From the NCBI GenBank assembly GCA_963760375.1, contig CAVXCS010000001.1, positions 248,001 through 312,000 on the forward strand: a stretch of 64,000 nt of DNA. The letters are read 5' to 3'. Every line of letters begins with the position of its first letter. Position 1 is the first letter of the stretch. Shown here in pieces: positions 43,541 through 53,095 of this stretch. A program made the translations under genes and the position numbers. The DNA is from Pelagihabitans sp963760375. GTDB lineage: Bacteria; Bacteroidota; Bacteroidia; Flavobacteriales; Flavobacteriaceae. A model generated the notes under the pieces. It was not told where the DNA came from. It ran no database searches and saw only the letters and a program-made list of their open reading frames with translations.

Positions 43541-46360
43541 ATGCTCCGAAAATTAATTACCAAGGTATTCGACGTACGGGAAGGCGAATTCAAGGTTTCA
43601 TTATGGATGCTCTCCTATATCTTTTTGATCATCGCCGTATTGTTGATCATCAAGCCTACCGTAAACGCCTTATTTCTCTCTGAACTTGGGGTGGAACAAT
43701 TGCCCTTCGCTTTCCTTTTGGTGGCGATTACCGCGATCATCAGTTCCTGGTTCTATTCCAAGGCCCTCTCCAAATTTGCCCTGAACAAAATAATCAAGGT
43801 TACCCTGATCGTATCCATCAGTATTTTGGTGGGACTGGGCATCTTGTTGAAATTGAATTATGTAGGAGGCTGGCTGTTGTATTTCTTTTATGTCGGGGTA
43901 GCGATTTATGCGGTATTGTCGGCCTCCCAATTTTGGGTATTGGCCAACTTGGTCTATAATGTCAGGGAAGCGAAGCGCCTGTTTGGTTTTATCGGTTCCG
44001 GCGCCATTTTGGGAGGCATTTTCGGCGGTTACCTGACCTCCATCCTGGCCCCCTTGATCGGCACTGAAAATCTCATCTTTTTGGCGGCTTTCCTTTTGCT
44101 CATCTGTATCCCCCTCCTGGGCCGCATCTGGAAGGCAAGGGTGCGGAAATTAGGGACCTTCAAAGAGCAAAAAAGAACCCCATCCTCTGCCCAAAGGCCC
44201 CTTCAACTCATACGCAGTTCGAAGCACCTCAGCCTGATTGCCAGTATCGTGGCGGTGAGCGTTATCGTCGCCAAATTGGTCGATTACCTGTTCAGCGATT
44301 TCGCGGCGGCCTCGATTCCCGATCCAGACGAGCTGACCGCCTTTTTCGCATTCTGGTTCTCTACCTTCAACCTGCTTTCGCTGGTGATCCAATTGTTTCT
44401 AACCCACCGTATCGTAGGCATTTGGGGCGTTGGTTTCTCGCTGTTGTTGCTTCCTGTCGGTATTTTTGCGGGCACCCTTTTATTCTTGATCTTGCCTGAA
44501 CTCTCCGCCGTGGTGGTGATCAAGGCCATGGATGGAATACTAAAGCAGTCGGTGCACAAAAGTGCGAGTGAACTTTTGGCGTTGCCCCTACCCTTCGATT
44601 TAAAAAACAGGACCAAATCGTTCATCGATGTGGTCGTCGACAGTATTGCTACGGGCATGGCCGGCTTTCTGTTGATTTTTGTGGTGCAGGGTCTGGAACT
44701 TCCTTCATTTTATATCGCCATCCTCATCATCCTCTTGGTCGGATTATGGATGTACTTCATTTTCCATGTTCGGATCGCATACTATCGCACCTTTAGGGAC
44801 AATTTGGAAACGTTGACCGAAAAGGCGGACAAAACCCCTAAACCCGTGCTCAAAAAAGTATCGGTGGTTGAAGGCATGCGCACCGTCTTCAACAGCGGAA
44901 GCGAGGAGCAAATATTGTTCATGCTGGGCAAATTAATGGAAATCAACGATCCCCGTTTTGAAAGGGATGTGACCAGGTTGTTGGAACATCCTTCGACCAA
45001 GGTTCGCACCGCGGCGATACAGAACCTCTACTTCCTGAATTCAGGTTCCATGATTGCCAACGTCAACGATCTATTGAATACCGAAGACGAAGCGCTTACC
45101 TTGGCCACCCTGGAATATTTATTGTTGCATGCCAAAAAAGAAGGCAATCTGGTTTATGATCGTTATTTAGATCACCCCAATGCCAACATCTCGGAAGCCT
45201 CCCTTTATTGCCTTGCCCGGGAGTCAAAAGACAACGATGCCTTAAAAGTCGCTTACGGACTCAAGCATCGAATCGCGGAAAAAATCCGGGGCTTGAAACA
45301 AGATGAAGCATCGCCTTCGACCCTGATCAATCTGCTGAGAACGGTGGGGGCGGCGAACCTTCCCGAATTTTATTACCTCATCACGCAGAACTTCGAACAT
45401 GGATCGCAAGAGGTGGTAGAAACTGCCATTCAGGCCGCAGGAATGAGCATGCATGCTTACTTTGTGCCAAACCTCCTCGGGTTCCTTCCCGATAAAGCGT
45501 ATCGCAAAACCGCGGCCGAAGCGCTCCAAAACTATGGTGTGAGCATGGTTTCGGTTTTGACCACTACGGTAAGGGAACGGTTGGCACCGGTCGAGACTTG
45601 CCGGTTGATCCCAATGGTGCTGAAGGCCATTCCCTCACCGGAGGCCATAAGGGGCCTCTTTAGTTTGTTGTATGACGGCGATCTGGGTATTCGGTTGGAA
45701 AGTATCCGTGCCCTGAGCGATATCCGGAAAAACCATCCTGAACTGAAATTCAACAGATATAAGGTGGTCGACTTTATTTATGAGGAATGCAAGTTGCACC
45801 ATACCATACTGTCGGCATTGCATACCCAAATCATCATTTCCTATAGAAACCGAAGCAAATCAAAAAAGGAAATCACAGCAGCTGAAAGGGACGCCAGGAC
45901 AAGCCTGCTCGAATTACTGGAGCGGCGGTTGGACGCCGGACTGGAAAGGATCTTTAAACTCCTTGGACTGCGATACCAGCAAAAAGATGTTGAAATCGCC
46001 TACGAAGGGCTCAGGAGCAACAAGCAGGAAGCGCAGACGAATGCCATAGAATTCCTCGATAATTTGCTTACCGGCGACCTCAAACGCACCTTATTGCCCA
46101 TCATTGAGGATACTGCACTCGACATTTCTTCCGAGGAAGTGATCCTTAAAATAAAGGAAAAAGTGCCTACCGAAAAAGAATGCTTCCACCTGCTCTTGGA
46201 AGGCAACGACCTCAAGTTGAAGTTGGCGGTCCTATATCTGATCAAACAGCAACGTGATCCCAAGTACGTTTCGATGGTCGAAAAATATATTGAAAGCGAA
46301 GAGGTAAAGTTGCGATCATTTGCAAAGGATGCCCTGAACGCGCTGCAAGTCGAAAATTAG
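43541..46360 (+). CDS. NTT (Npt1/Npt2)-like transporter with C-terminal HEAT-repeat domain
   Basis: 939 residues. The N-terminal half (about 1-415) has some eleven to twelve membrane helices and a start (KVFDVREGEFKVSLWMLSYIFLIIAVLLI) resembling nucleotide transporters of the Npt1/Npt2 type, otherwise known from plastids and intracellular bacteria. The second half (about 440-939) is soluble and helical, built of HEAT/Armadillo-like units (DPRFERDVTRLLEHPSTKVRTAAIQNLY, IRLESIRALSDIRKNHPELKFN). Such fusions occur in free-living Bacteroidota; substrate unknown. It is co-transcribed with serine hydrolase copy 1, and its stop overlaps by 4 bp the stop of converging copy 2. Confidence 0.75.
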   Translation: MLRKLITKVFDVREGEFKVSLWMLSYIFLIIAVLLIIKPTVNALFLSELGVEQLPFAFLLVAITAIISSWFYSKALSKFALNKIIKVTLIVSISILVGLGILLKLNYVGGWLLYFFYVGVAIYAVLSASQFWVLANLVYNVREAKRLFGFIGSGAILGGIFGGYLTSILAPLIGTENLIFLAAFLLLICIPLLGRIWKARVRKLGTFKEQKRTPSSAQRPLQLIRSSKHLSLIASIVAVSVIVAKLVDYLFSDFAAASIPDPDELTAFFAFWFSTFNLLSLVIQLFLTHRIVGIWGVGFSLLLLPVGIFAGTLLFLILPELSAVVVIKAMDGILKQSVHKSASELLALPLPFDLKNRTKSFIDVVVDSIATGMAGFLLIFVVQGLELPSFYIAILIILLVGLWMYFIFHVRIAYYRTFRDNLETLTEKADKTPKPVLKKVSVVEGMRTVFNSGSEEQILFMLGKLMEINDPRFERDVTRLLEHPSTKVRTAAIQNLYFLNSGSMIANVNDLLNTEDEALTLATLEYLLLHAKKEGNLVYDRYLDHPNANISEASLYCLARESKDNDALKVAYGLKHRIAEKIRGLKQDEASPSTLINLLRTVGAANLPEFYYLITQNFEHGSQEVVETAIQAAGMSMHAYFVPNLLGFLPDKAYRKTAAEALQNYGVSMVSVLTTTVRERLAPVETCRLIPMVLKAIPSPEAIRGLFSLLYDGDLGIRLESIRALSDIRKNHPELKFNRYKVVDFIYEECKLHHTILSALHTQIIISYRNRSKSKKEITAAERDARTSLLELLERRLDAGLERIFKLLGLRYQQKDVEIAYEGLRSNKQEAQTNAIEFLDNLLTGDLKRTLLPIIEDTALDISSEEVILKIKEKVPTEKECFHLLLEGNDLKLKLAVLYLIKQQRDPKYVSMVEKYIESEEVKLRSFAKDALNALQVEN

Positions 46361-47616
46361 TGCTTTCGCACAAGTTTATCGATGTTTCCGGCCAGATACA
46401 TATGGTCGCTCGCCGAATTCTTCCGCAGCACATTGGTCATCAACACGACCATATAAGTGCAATTGTCGGGGTGTTCCACAATAATGACCGAATTCATGTA
46501 ATTCGTGACATTGCCCATATATTTTCCACAGGCCTCGCCATTGCTCCTATCGCATTTGTACAAACTACCCGATTTGAAATATACGGCCGCGTCTTTTAAG
46601 GCAGGGGCCTGTGCATACCTGATCCTGCGATCGGTCATGTACATCAGGCGTTTCATTTCCAAACTGCTGTTGGTATCGACCACTTTTCCCTGTTCCAGCT
46701 GAACCAAAAATTTCATCAAGCCCAAGGGAGTGCCGATGCTGCCTCCCTTATCCCCTACATAGGTATTGGCACCCCTGGTGAAAAAACTGCCCAAGCGCCA
46801 CTCCTCCGGTGTAATGCCCAGCTCCCTTAAAGGCAGGTTGACCACGTCGTTGCCCAGATCGGTCAATTCCTTTTTAGGGGTCGTTTTAAAATATTCCAGA
46901 GCCCTTTCTTCGGTGAGCGTAGGATACTCCTGTCCGAAAGCGGCCATCAACAGCACCTCGCGCCATACGATACTCGCTGCCCCATTATTGCTCACGGAGA
47001 GCATATGATCTGTCCATTCGTACAGGGTAAATACATCGCTGGCGATGACCTGGCGTTTTACCAGGGTATTCTTTTCGATATTGAATATGGGAACGGTATG
47101 TTCATCGGTCAGGCCCCAAACCCCTGCCTTCACCGACCGGTTCCGCAACAATTCGGTACGGCTTTCCCAGGAGTCGGGATAAATTTTGGCCAATTGTGTA
47201 AACAGGCCTGCCAGCACCGCCAACTTGCCCACACTGCCCGGTTGGTAACCCGCCGATTCGTTGCGCTCCGCATATCGTACATTATTGGGGTCGGAAATGT
47301 CCAAGATCGTCAGGGAATAACTTTTATCGAGCCCACGGAACAGTCCGTTGATCTCTTTTTGAAAATCAGGATTGACCTCCATGAGCGCGGCAACGCTATC
47401 CGTTCTTGAAGTGAGGTTGAGCTTTATTTGATCATAGGTCTTCATCGCCCCCGGGGGCAAGGGCGTGGTACTCTTGATTTCCCCGCTTTGGATCCGTTCC
47501 AAACGCAACAACCGCTTAATACCGGTTTGTTCATACCCATCGATAGGGTAAACATCCTTGGCGACAAAGGCTGTACAGATGATGAATAATAAAAAAACAA
47601 AAATCAATTTTCGCAT
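46357..47616 (-). CDS. Class A beta-lactamase-like serine hydrolase, copy 2
   Basis: 419 residues from the ATG at 47616 (MRKLIFVFLLFIICTAFVAK is the signal; the frame also opens at 47643). Motifs: SVGK at 128-131, SNN at 209-211 and KSGS at 348-351, the order of the penicillin-binding fold. It is about 110 residues longer than copy 1, with an extra N-terminal region. The SLTILDISDPNNVRYAE segment before the nucleophile matches copy 1, so the two are paralogues. It converges on the transporter gene with a 4-bp overlap. Beta-lactam hydrolysis is not supported by the motifs alone. Confidence 0.8.
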   Translation of the reverse strand: MRKLIFVFLLFIICTAFVAKDVYPIDGYEQTGIKRLLRLERIQSGEIKSTTPLPPGAMKTYDQIKLNLTSRTDSVAALMEVNPDFQKEINGLFRGLDKSYSLTILDISDPNNVRYAERNESAGYQPGSVGKLAVLAGLFTQLAKIYPDSWESRTELLRNRSVKAGVWGLTDEHTVPIFNIEKNTLVKRQVIASDVFTLYEWTDHMLSVSNNGAASIVWREVLLMAAFGQEYPTLTEERALEYFKTTPKKELTDLGNDVVNLPLRELGITPEEWRLGSFFTRGANTYVGDKGGSIGTPLGLMKFLVQLEQGKVVDTNSSLEMKRLMYMTDRRIRYAQAPALKDAAVYFKSGSLYKCDRSNGEACGKYMGNVTNYMNSVIIVEHPDNCTYMVVLMTNVLRKNSASDHMYLAGNIDKLVRKH

Positions 47617-47670
47617 AGGTCCGGTTGCTTTTAACGTGATCAAAATGAGAGCCAGTACTAAAAAAATAAG

Positions 47671-49209
47671 CTATTGATTATCTGTTTTCTTTAAGACAAA
47701 AAGATCTTTTCTTCTATCCTTTAAGTTCTGTACCGCCCCGAACTGGTTCAATTGACGCAGCAGGTCTATATCAACATCGGCAATCAAGATCATTTCCGTA
47801 TTTGGCGTGGTTTCGGCCTTTATCCCATTTGCGGGAAAAGAAAAATCACAAGGGGTAAATACCATGGATTGGGCGTACTGGATATCCATATTGTTTACTT
47901 TGGGCAGGTTGCCCACGCTTCCAGCGATGGCCACATAGCATTCATTCTCGATCGCCCTTGCCTGGCAGCAGTTACGCACCCTCGAATAACCGTTTTGGGT
48001 ATCGGTCAGGAATGGAACGAACAAAATATTCATGCCATCGTCTGCCAATATCCTTCCCAATTCCGGAAATTCGGAATCATAGCAGATCAAAATGCCTATT
48101 TTGCCGCAATCGGTATCAAATGCCTTGATCTGTTTGCCCCCTTGCAATCCCCATACTTTTACTTCATTGGGGGTGATATGCAATTTTTCGTATCGCTCTG
48201 ATGTGCCATCCCTTCGCAAAAGATATCCGGCATTGTGCAAATGGCCATCTATCAGTTCGGGCATGCTTCCAGAAATGATATTGATATTGTAAGAAATGGC
48301 CAGATGTGATAGTTTTTCAATAATTGGCGTCGTATGTTTGGCGAGTTCCCTAATGGCTTCCGGTTCGGACAAATGGTTGAATTCTGCCAGGAGCGGGGCA
48401 TTAAAGAATTCGGGGAACAAGGCAAAATCTGAGCGGTATCCCGATAAAGACTCTATGAAAAATTCTACCTGGTGCATTAACTCATCCAAATTTTTATAGG
48501 GCCGCATTTGCCACTGTACCAGTCCAAGGCGCACAATACCTTTTTTTACCGCAGCTTTCTTATTTGGTTTTACATAATATATATTGTCCCATTCCAATAA
48601 TACGGCAAACTCACCGGAGGCCTCATCTCCCTCGAGATACCCTTTTATGACCTTGGTAGGATGGAAATCATTGGAAATCTGAAAGTTGAGTACGGGATCG
48701 TTGATTTCTTTGACCTTTACCTTCTGGATATACTCTTTTGGGCTTAAGGTCTCCGCATAATTATGGTAATTCGGAATTCTTCCCCCAAAGGCGATGCCCC
48801 TTAAATTTAGACGCTCGCACAACTCTTTGCGATAATCGTACATTCTTCTCCCCAAACGCAGGCCACGAAATTCCGGTTTCACAAATACATCGATGCCGTA
48901 GAGTACGTCACCATCCGGGTTATGGGTATCGAAAGTGTAGTCGCCGGTAATTTCCTTGTAGGTACATTTGTCATCAAACTCATCATAATCGACGATAAGT
49001 GAGAGGGCACATCCTGCGATTTGATCGTTGATTTTGATCACTATCTGCCCCTCGGGGAATTTTTCGATCAAAGTCGAAATCTGTTCTTCCCGCCAGTAGG
49101 CATTGGGCATCGTAGCATATGAATCGATCATGGCGTCTTTCAAATCCTCATAATCGGCCAGGGTTAAGTAAAGCAGTTCTATGTTTTCAATGCTATTTAT
49201 CATCTTCAT
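47671..49209 (-). CDS. GNAT acetyltransferase/carbon-nitrogen hydrolase fusion
   Basis: 512 residues from the ATG at 49209 (a longer frame to 49269 exists but starts in a poor context). Residues about 1-195 are a GNAT domain with the acetyl-CoA-binding-like VKPEFRGLRLGRRMYDYRKELCE. About 225-505 is a nitrilase-superfamily domain with the triad Glu in LFPEFFNAPLL, Lys in YEKLHITPNE and Cys376 in GILICYDSEFPELGR. The fused family is widespread and its reaction is not established; an amide or ureide substrate is likely. Cytoplasmic. It lies 83 bp downstream of the exported PEP-synthase-like gene. Confidence 0.9.
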   Translation of the reverse strand: MKMINSIENIELLYLTLADYEDLKDAMIDSYATMPNAYWREEQISTLIEKFPEGQIVIKINDQIAGCALSLIVDYDEFDDKCTYKEITGDYTFDTHNPDGDVLYGIDVFVKPEFRGLRLGRRMYDYRKELCERLNLRGIAFGGRIPNYHNYAETLSPKEYIQKVKVKEINDPVLNFQISNDFHPTKVIKGYLEGDEASGEFAVLLEWDNIYYVKPNKKAAVKKGIVRLGLVQWQMRPYKNLDELMHQVEFFIESLSGYRSDFALFPEFFNAPLLAEFNHLSEPEAIRELAKHTTPIIEKLSHLAISYNINIISGSMPELIDGHLHNAGYLLRRDGTSERYEKLHITPNEVKVWGLQGGKQIKAFDTDCGKIGILICYDSEFPELGRILADDGMNILFVPFLTDTQNGYSRVRNCCQARAIENECYVAIAGSVGNLPKVNNMDIQYAQSMVFTPCDFSFPANGIKAETTPNTEMILIADVDIDLLRQLNQFGAVQNLKDRRKDLFVLKKTDNQ

Positions 49210-49292
49210 TTTTTTGTTAATATTTAATATACCTTTTTTTTTGATTTGGTCAATGGGGCAGCAGTTCAAGTTTTCGGGATAACATTATCGTT

Positions 49293-52202
49293 TTATACTT
49301 TCGAGGAAAGTGGGATTTCCTTTTTGGTATCGATCTTTGGGGTTATCGATTCCAAATAACCCGAACTCAAGGCCTTTTTGTTCTCAACGAACGGTCTGAT
49401 CTGAAACAGCCAAAGCCTGTTATTCTGGAAACCCAATTCAACATCATAGGCCCCTTTGTAATCCGAATGGGTCTCACTGGGCAAGGTTTTGCGGATGACC
49501 TGGGCAAGTGCCCTTATTTCATCTATGTTTCCTGGGTTCAGAACCGCCCTTTCAAAGGTGGCCGATCGGCGTGCCGTTCCCCCGGTGGCCGGCAAGCTGT
49601 TATAATGTGCCTCACGTGCAGGGGCCAAAAGCCGATAACCGCCCTTGTCGTATATGGTATAGGTCTCGGCCGACTGTCCATCCACCGCGCCCCCGGCACC
49701 TCTGCTAAAGGCCACCGTGAGGTCTTGCTCGTTGCCCGAAACAATGCCCTTGGTGATCAGCACCCCTGAATAATCGACATCCACACTTGGGATCACCAAA
49801 ATGGACGGAAAAACATTTTCAGGGTTCAAGAGGTATTTTTGACGCCATTTAAAACTTCTTTCGGTGTATGGGGAAGCCCATACGTCCTTGATGCCGTTCA
49901 ATATTTTTTCCTTTTCGACCGCATTGAAGATCGTCAGGTTCAGGCCTGCACCGGTAAAATCCTTTAAATCCTCCATATTGGTATCGCTGCGTAAAAATAC
50001 AGGGATGGCACCCAAGGGCTCGCCCAGGACGGTTTGGAACTCCTGTTCGAGCTGTGAGATAAAACTGCTTTTTAGCGTCATTTTCTTGATCGCGTCCCTT
50101 AGAATTTCCAATTGTCCCAGCTGATAGTGCTCGACTTGCGATTCTTGGGTACCGCTTTTGCGCATTTGTTCGGCTTCTGCGAACATCGCATTCAAAAATG
50201 CCCAATAGGAGACCTCTTGGCCTGGCATTGCCTGGTTCATATGGTCCCTGAATATCCCGAAGGGAATGACCAGGCCTTCCACCACCTTGTCGGGGAACAT
50301 TTTTTTCAATTGCCCCAGATTGGCCGCTTTTGGACCGCAGAGTTGCCCGGAGTCGCCGGCATCCACATTACGAAGGTTGAGGATGTCGACCTGATCGAGC
50401 CTGATTTTGGCAATGGGGACTTCGATCTTCTCGGTACTCCGCTCTTTCTTGCTAAAGAGTTCACGCTCTTGGGCGGTCATCCGTGATTCCGGTTTTAAAA
50501 TCACGTTTCCTTTATTGGAAACCGCATAAAACACCTTTTGGCCGTTAAATGGCAGCAGCTGCTGTAAATTATCATCGGATAAGGCCGCATTGGGTATCCC
50601 CAGATTCCTTGCCAACAATTGTACGTGGGACACCATATTTCCTTCTGCCACAGTGGCGATACCGGCCACGGGCTTCAGGTCGGAAGGGGGTCTCTTGAAA
50701 ATATAAATTTTATCGGACGATACCTCCACCTCTTCAGGCGAACCGGACACCACCACCAATTCACCGAAGGCATAACCCGGGTTGAGGCCACGTACGGTGC
50801 TCTGGTTTGAAATATCGAATACCTTGTTGGTCAAAGCCGATTCCTTCGACAGAAAATCACCCAGCTCTCCCACCGTTTTGCCCAGATGCAGGGCGATCGA
50901 CCCCCTGATGCGGTCATCGATAAAGCCATAGGCCAATGGCTCGAATGCGCTATAGGTGTTCACCTCATCTTCATAGTTCGCCTTCACCATGGCCGCGCTC
51001 CACTCTACCACACCCCTGGCAGTTTCGAGAACTTGGGTAAGTTCGGCAAGCGTCAATTTATCAATGCCTGAATGGTTCAAAGTATTCTTTACCTGATCCC
51101 ACTCCCATAGTTCAATATAGCCGGATCCGGCAGCAGCGGTCGCAAGACTACAGATTTTTTCAAGTTGTTCCGACACCGATACAGGCTCCCATAAAGAAGC
51201 CTCCTTAAACAATAATTCTTCCAATTTCAGGGAAATATCGAGCAATTGGAGCCGGGCGAGCGGTCTTTTTTCATCAAGGATGCCCAGACGGATCTCCAAC
51301 AGAAGATCGGCCGTTTCCGAGATCAACAACGATTCATCGGCATGTGCTTTGTTGTTATTGACATAGGTATCCAAAGCCTCCCCCAAGGGACTGTTTTTTA
51401 ACAAGGTCGCCTTCGATACGATTTTCTGGATATCGACCGGTTTAAAGAACTCGGTCATCGTGACCAACAGTGCTTGGAAATCTTTTTGCTGTATTTCGTT
51501 CAGTTTCGCGGCATGCGCCTGTTGAAATGCCCTTACTTTGGCAATGTCGCCCACCTCTGGCTGGCTGTGTATTTTTACCCTCAAGTCCATAAACGGTTCA
51601 TAAAGATCCGAGATGACCTTCGATTGGCTTCGCATGCGCTGTGCCACATTATCGTCTCCGCTATGGGGGACATCTTTTAAAGATTGCCGAACCAAAAAAT
51701 AATCGCGCTCGAGCACCTCATTTTTGGCCAGAAGCCATTTGTAAAATTCGATTCCCCAGGCCTCTTCGTCCTCCGCCTGCACCGAGCCACGATAAAACTG
51801 ACCTTTTTGGTTGACCCAACCATTATCCACCGCACGGAGGTACTTATCGAGTTGGTATTGCTTCAATCGGGAATGGTCGCTGTTTTCATCCCAGAATTCC
51901 TCCTTCGAGGTATATGCCAAGATCTGCCCCAAAAAAATATGGCGTTCCTTGCCAATGGCTACGACTTCGTCTTTATATCGGGCATGCTGCACTCCCGGTC
52001 CAATATCTTCCGGGCAAGGATCTTTTGGGGCGCGTAGGCTCCCATCGGTACAAAACCAGCGAATATCCTTATACGGACCGCGGATGCTGGTCTTATATTG
52101 TGCGATTTGATCTTTTAGGTAGTCGTTGTCAATTTTTTTTTGGCCAAGGACCAAGGATGAAAACAAAAAGACCAGACTGCCTGCGATTAAATATTTACCC
52201 AT
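49293..52202 (-). CDS. Exported PEP/pyruvate-binding-domain protein (PEP-synthase-like)
   Basis: 969 residues from the ATG at 52202, preferred because the -7 element at 52229 would overlap a start at 52229 and because MGKYLIAGSLVFLFSSLVLG is then a signal peptide. About 20-450 is a helical region without known motifs. About 455-620 is a swivelling phosphohistidine-like domain, with His526 in EGNMVSHVQLLARNLGIPN matching the catalytic His motif. About 620-950 is a PPDK N-terminal, ATP-grasp-like domain (CGPKAANLGQL near its start, VFLRSDTNMEDL, and ELGFQNNRLWLFQIRP near the end). The domain order is the reverse of PEP synthase (His before ATP-grasp), as in some dikinase-like proteins. Export of an ATP-grasp protein is odd. 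Confidence 0.82.
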   Translation of the reverse strand: MGKYLIAGSLVFLFSSLVLGQKKIDNDYLKDQIAQYKTSIRGPYKDIRWFCTDGSLRAPKDPCPEDIGPGVQHARYKDEVVAIGKERHIFLGQILAYTSKEEFWDENSDHSRLKQYQLDKYLRAVDNGWVNQKGQFYRGSVQAEDEEAWGIEFYKWLLAKNEVLERDYFLVRQSLKDVPHSGDDNVAQRMRSQSKVISDLYEPFMDLRVKIHSQPEVGDIAKVRAFQQAHAAKLNEIQQKDFQALLVTMTEFFKPVDIQKIVSKATLLKNSPLGEALDTYVNNNKAHADESLLISETADLLLEIRLGILDEKRPLARLQLLDISLKLEELLFKEASLWEPVSVSEQLEKICSLATAAAGSGYIELWEWDQVKNTLNHSGIDKLTLAELTQVLETARGVVEWSAAMVKANYEDEVNTYSAFEPLAYGFIDDRIRGSIALHLGKTVGELGDFLSKESALTNKVFDISNQSTVRGLNPGYAFGELVVVSGSPEEVEVSSDKIYIFKRPPSDLKPVAGIATVAEGNMVSHVQLLARNLGIPNAALSDDNLQQLLPFNGQKVFYAVSNKGNVILKPESRMTAQERELFSKKERSTEKIEVPIAKIRLDQVDILNLRNVDAGDSGQLCGPKAANLGQLKKMFPDKVVEGLVIPFGIFRDHMNQAMPGQEVSYWAFLNAMFAEAEQMRKSGTQESQVEHYQLGQLEILRDAIKKMTLKSSFISQLEQEFQTVLGEPLGAIPVFLRSDTNMEDLKDFTGAGLNLTIFNAVEKEKILNGIKDVWASPYTERSFKWRQKYLLNPENVFPSILVIPSVDVDYSGVLITKGIVSGNEQDLTVAFSRGAGGAVDGQSAETYTIYDKGGYRLLAPAREAHYNSLPATGGTARRSATFERAVLNPGNIDEIRALAQVIRKTLPSETHSDYKGAYDVELGFQNNRLWLFQIRPFVENKKALSSGYLESITPKIDTKKEIPLSSKV

Positions 52203-52228
52203 GGGCGTAACGATTCCGATTATTGGCA

Positions 52229-52236
52229 CAAAAGTA
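52229..52236 (-). promoter_or_regulatory. -7 element of the PEP-synthase-like gene
   Basis: TACTTTTG on the minus strand, an exact TAnnTTTG match, 26 bp upstream of the chosen ATG at 52202. It lies on top of the alternative start at 52229, which argues against that start. Confidence 0.5.
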
Positions 52237-52276
52237 CAGCCATTTTTTTATGGAACTGAATTAAGGACCAGGATTA

Positions 52277-52306
52277 TTTGAATTTACGGCACATTGGTTA
52301 TCTTAA
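52277..52306 (+). promoter_or_regulatory. Probable promoter of the gene at 52338
   Basis: TTTG at 52277-52280, 18-bp spacer, TATCTTAA at 52299-52306. The -7 element misses two bases of consensus; spacing is good. Confidence 0.45.
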
Positions 52307-52337
52307 GGGCATCGATAAATAAGATCAAACCTATCCC

Positions 52338-53030
52338 ATGAAACTGAACTTTACCATAACGCCCATTAAGTTTGCCGTCATTACCGAACTACCGAATTCC
52401 TGGACAAAGGACGATTATCTAAAATTATTGGAACTGATGGAATACGGGGACACCGCCAACCTTACCGATGCAGAGCTGAAAGACATGTGCCTGCTCTCCC
52501 TCTCCGACAATGACCCCGATGAGGCCGCAAAAATCGTGTTGAACCATCTTTTGGGGAGTCGTTTGACATCGGGACAAATAGACAACCTTTCCCATGAGAT
52601 GATCGAGGAGCACATGTGGGAAGAATATGCCGAACTCGACCTGCACGAAACTTTTTTCAACGCCACCCAATTGTTGTACGAAGCCTTTAATGGCACCTTT
52701 CCCCATCCCGAAGCGGCAGGGTTCAAGGTGAAGATCGGCCCAAAGGAAAAAATGGCCCGATCGCTTTTCGACAAAAATGCCGAGATGTCCCTGATCCGTT
52801 TGCTGGTACAGGGCATGCCCCAAAACACGCTGATCAACCGATTGTTCGAAGACCAATTGCCCGGAGGCGACTTCGAAGACGCGAAACATATCATCTGGCA
52901 ATATAAAATGGAGCCCGCCGAAGATGGCACGATGATTTTCGATATCATATCGTCGCTCTATTGGTTCCATGACTTTAAATATGCCGAAGCATATCACGCC
53001 ATTTTGAACCTCGATGCGGTGGAACCCTAA
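52338..53030 (+). CDS. Soluble protein of unknown function
   Basis: 230 residues, no signal peptide or membrane helix, acidic. It starts MKLNFTITPIKFAVITELPN. Helical segments follow: KDDYLKLLELMEYGDTANLTDAELKDMCLLSL, then DPDEAAKIVLNHLLG and EEHMWEEYAELDLHETFFNATQLLYEAFN. Near the end is DIISSLYWFHDFKYAEAYHAILNL. I recognise no family and see no catalytic motif. It precedes the membrane/degenerate-Nudix gene by 65 bp on the same strand, so the two may be co-expressed. Confidence 0.75.
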   Translation: MKLNFTITPIKFAVITELPNSWTKDDYLKLLELMEYGDTANLTDAELKDMCLLSLSDNDPDEAAKIVLNHLLGSRLTSGQIDNLSHEMIEEHMWEEYAELDLHETFFNATQLLYEAFNGTFPHPEAAGFKVKIGPKEKMARSLFDKNAEMSLIRLLVQGMPQNTLINRLFEDQLPGGDFEDAKHIIWQYKMEPAEDGTMIFDIISSLYWFHDFKYAEAYHAILNLDAVEP

Positions 53031-53095
53031 CCTAGGCCATTCTTCCGGTACGGAAAGATTTTTCGAATTTGGGGGCAAAATAAAAAGCGCTACCG

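Noticed and set aside
42604..47616. Beta-lactam resistance genes
   Set aside because: SxxK, SDN/SNN and KSG motifs are present, but no class A omega-loop Glu could be identified, so resistance is not supported.
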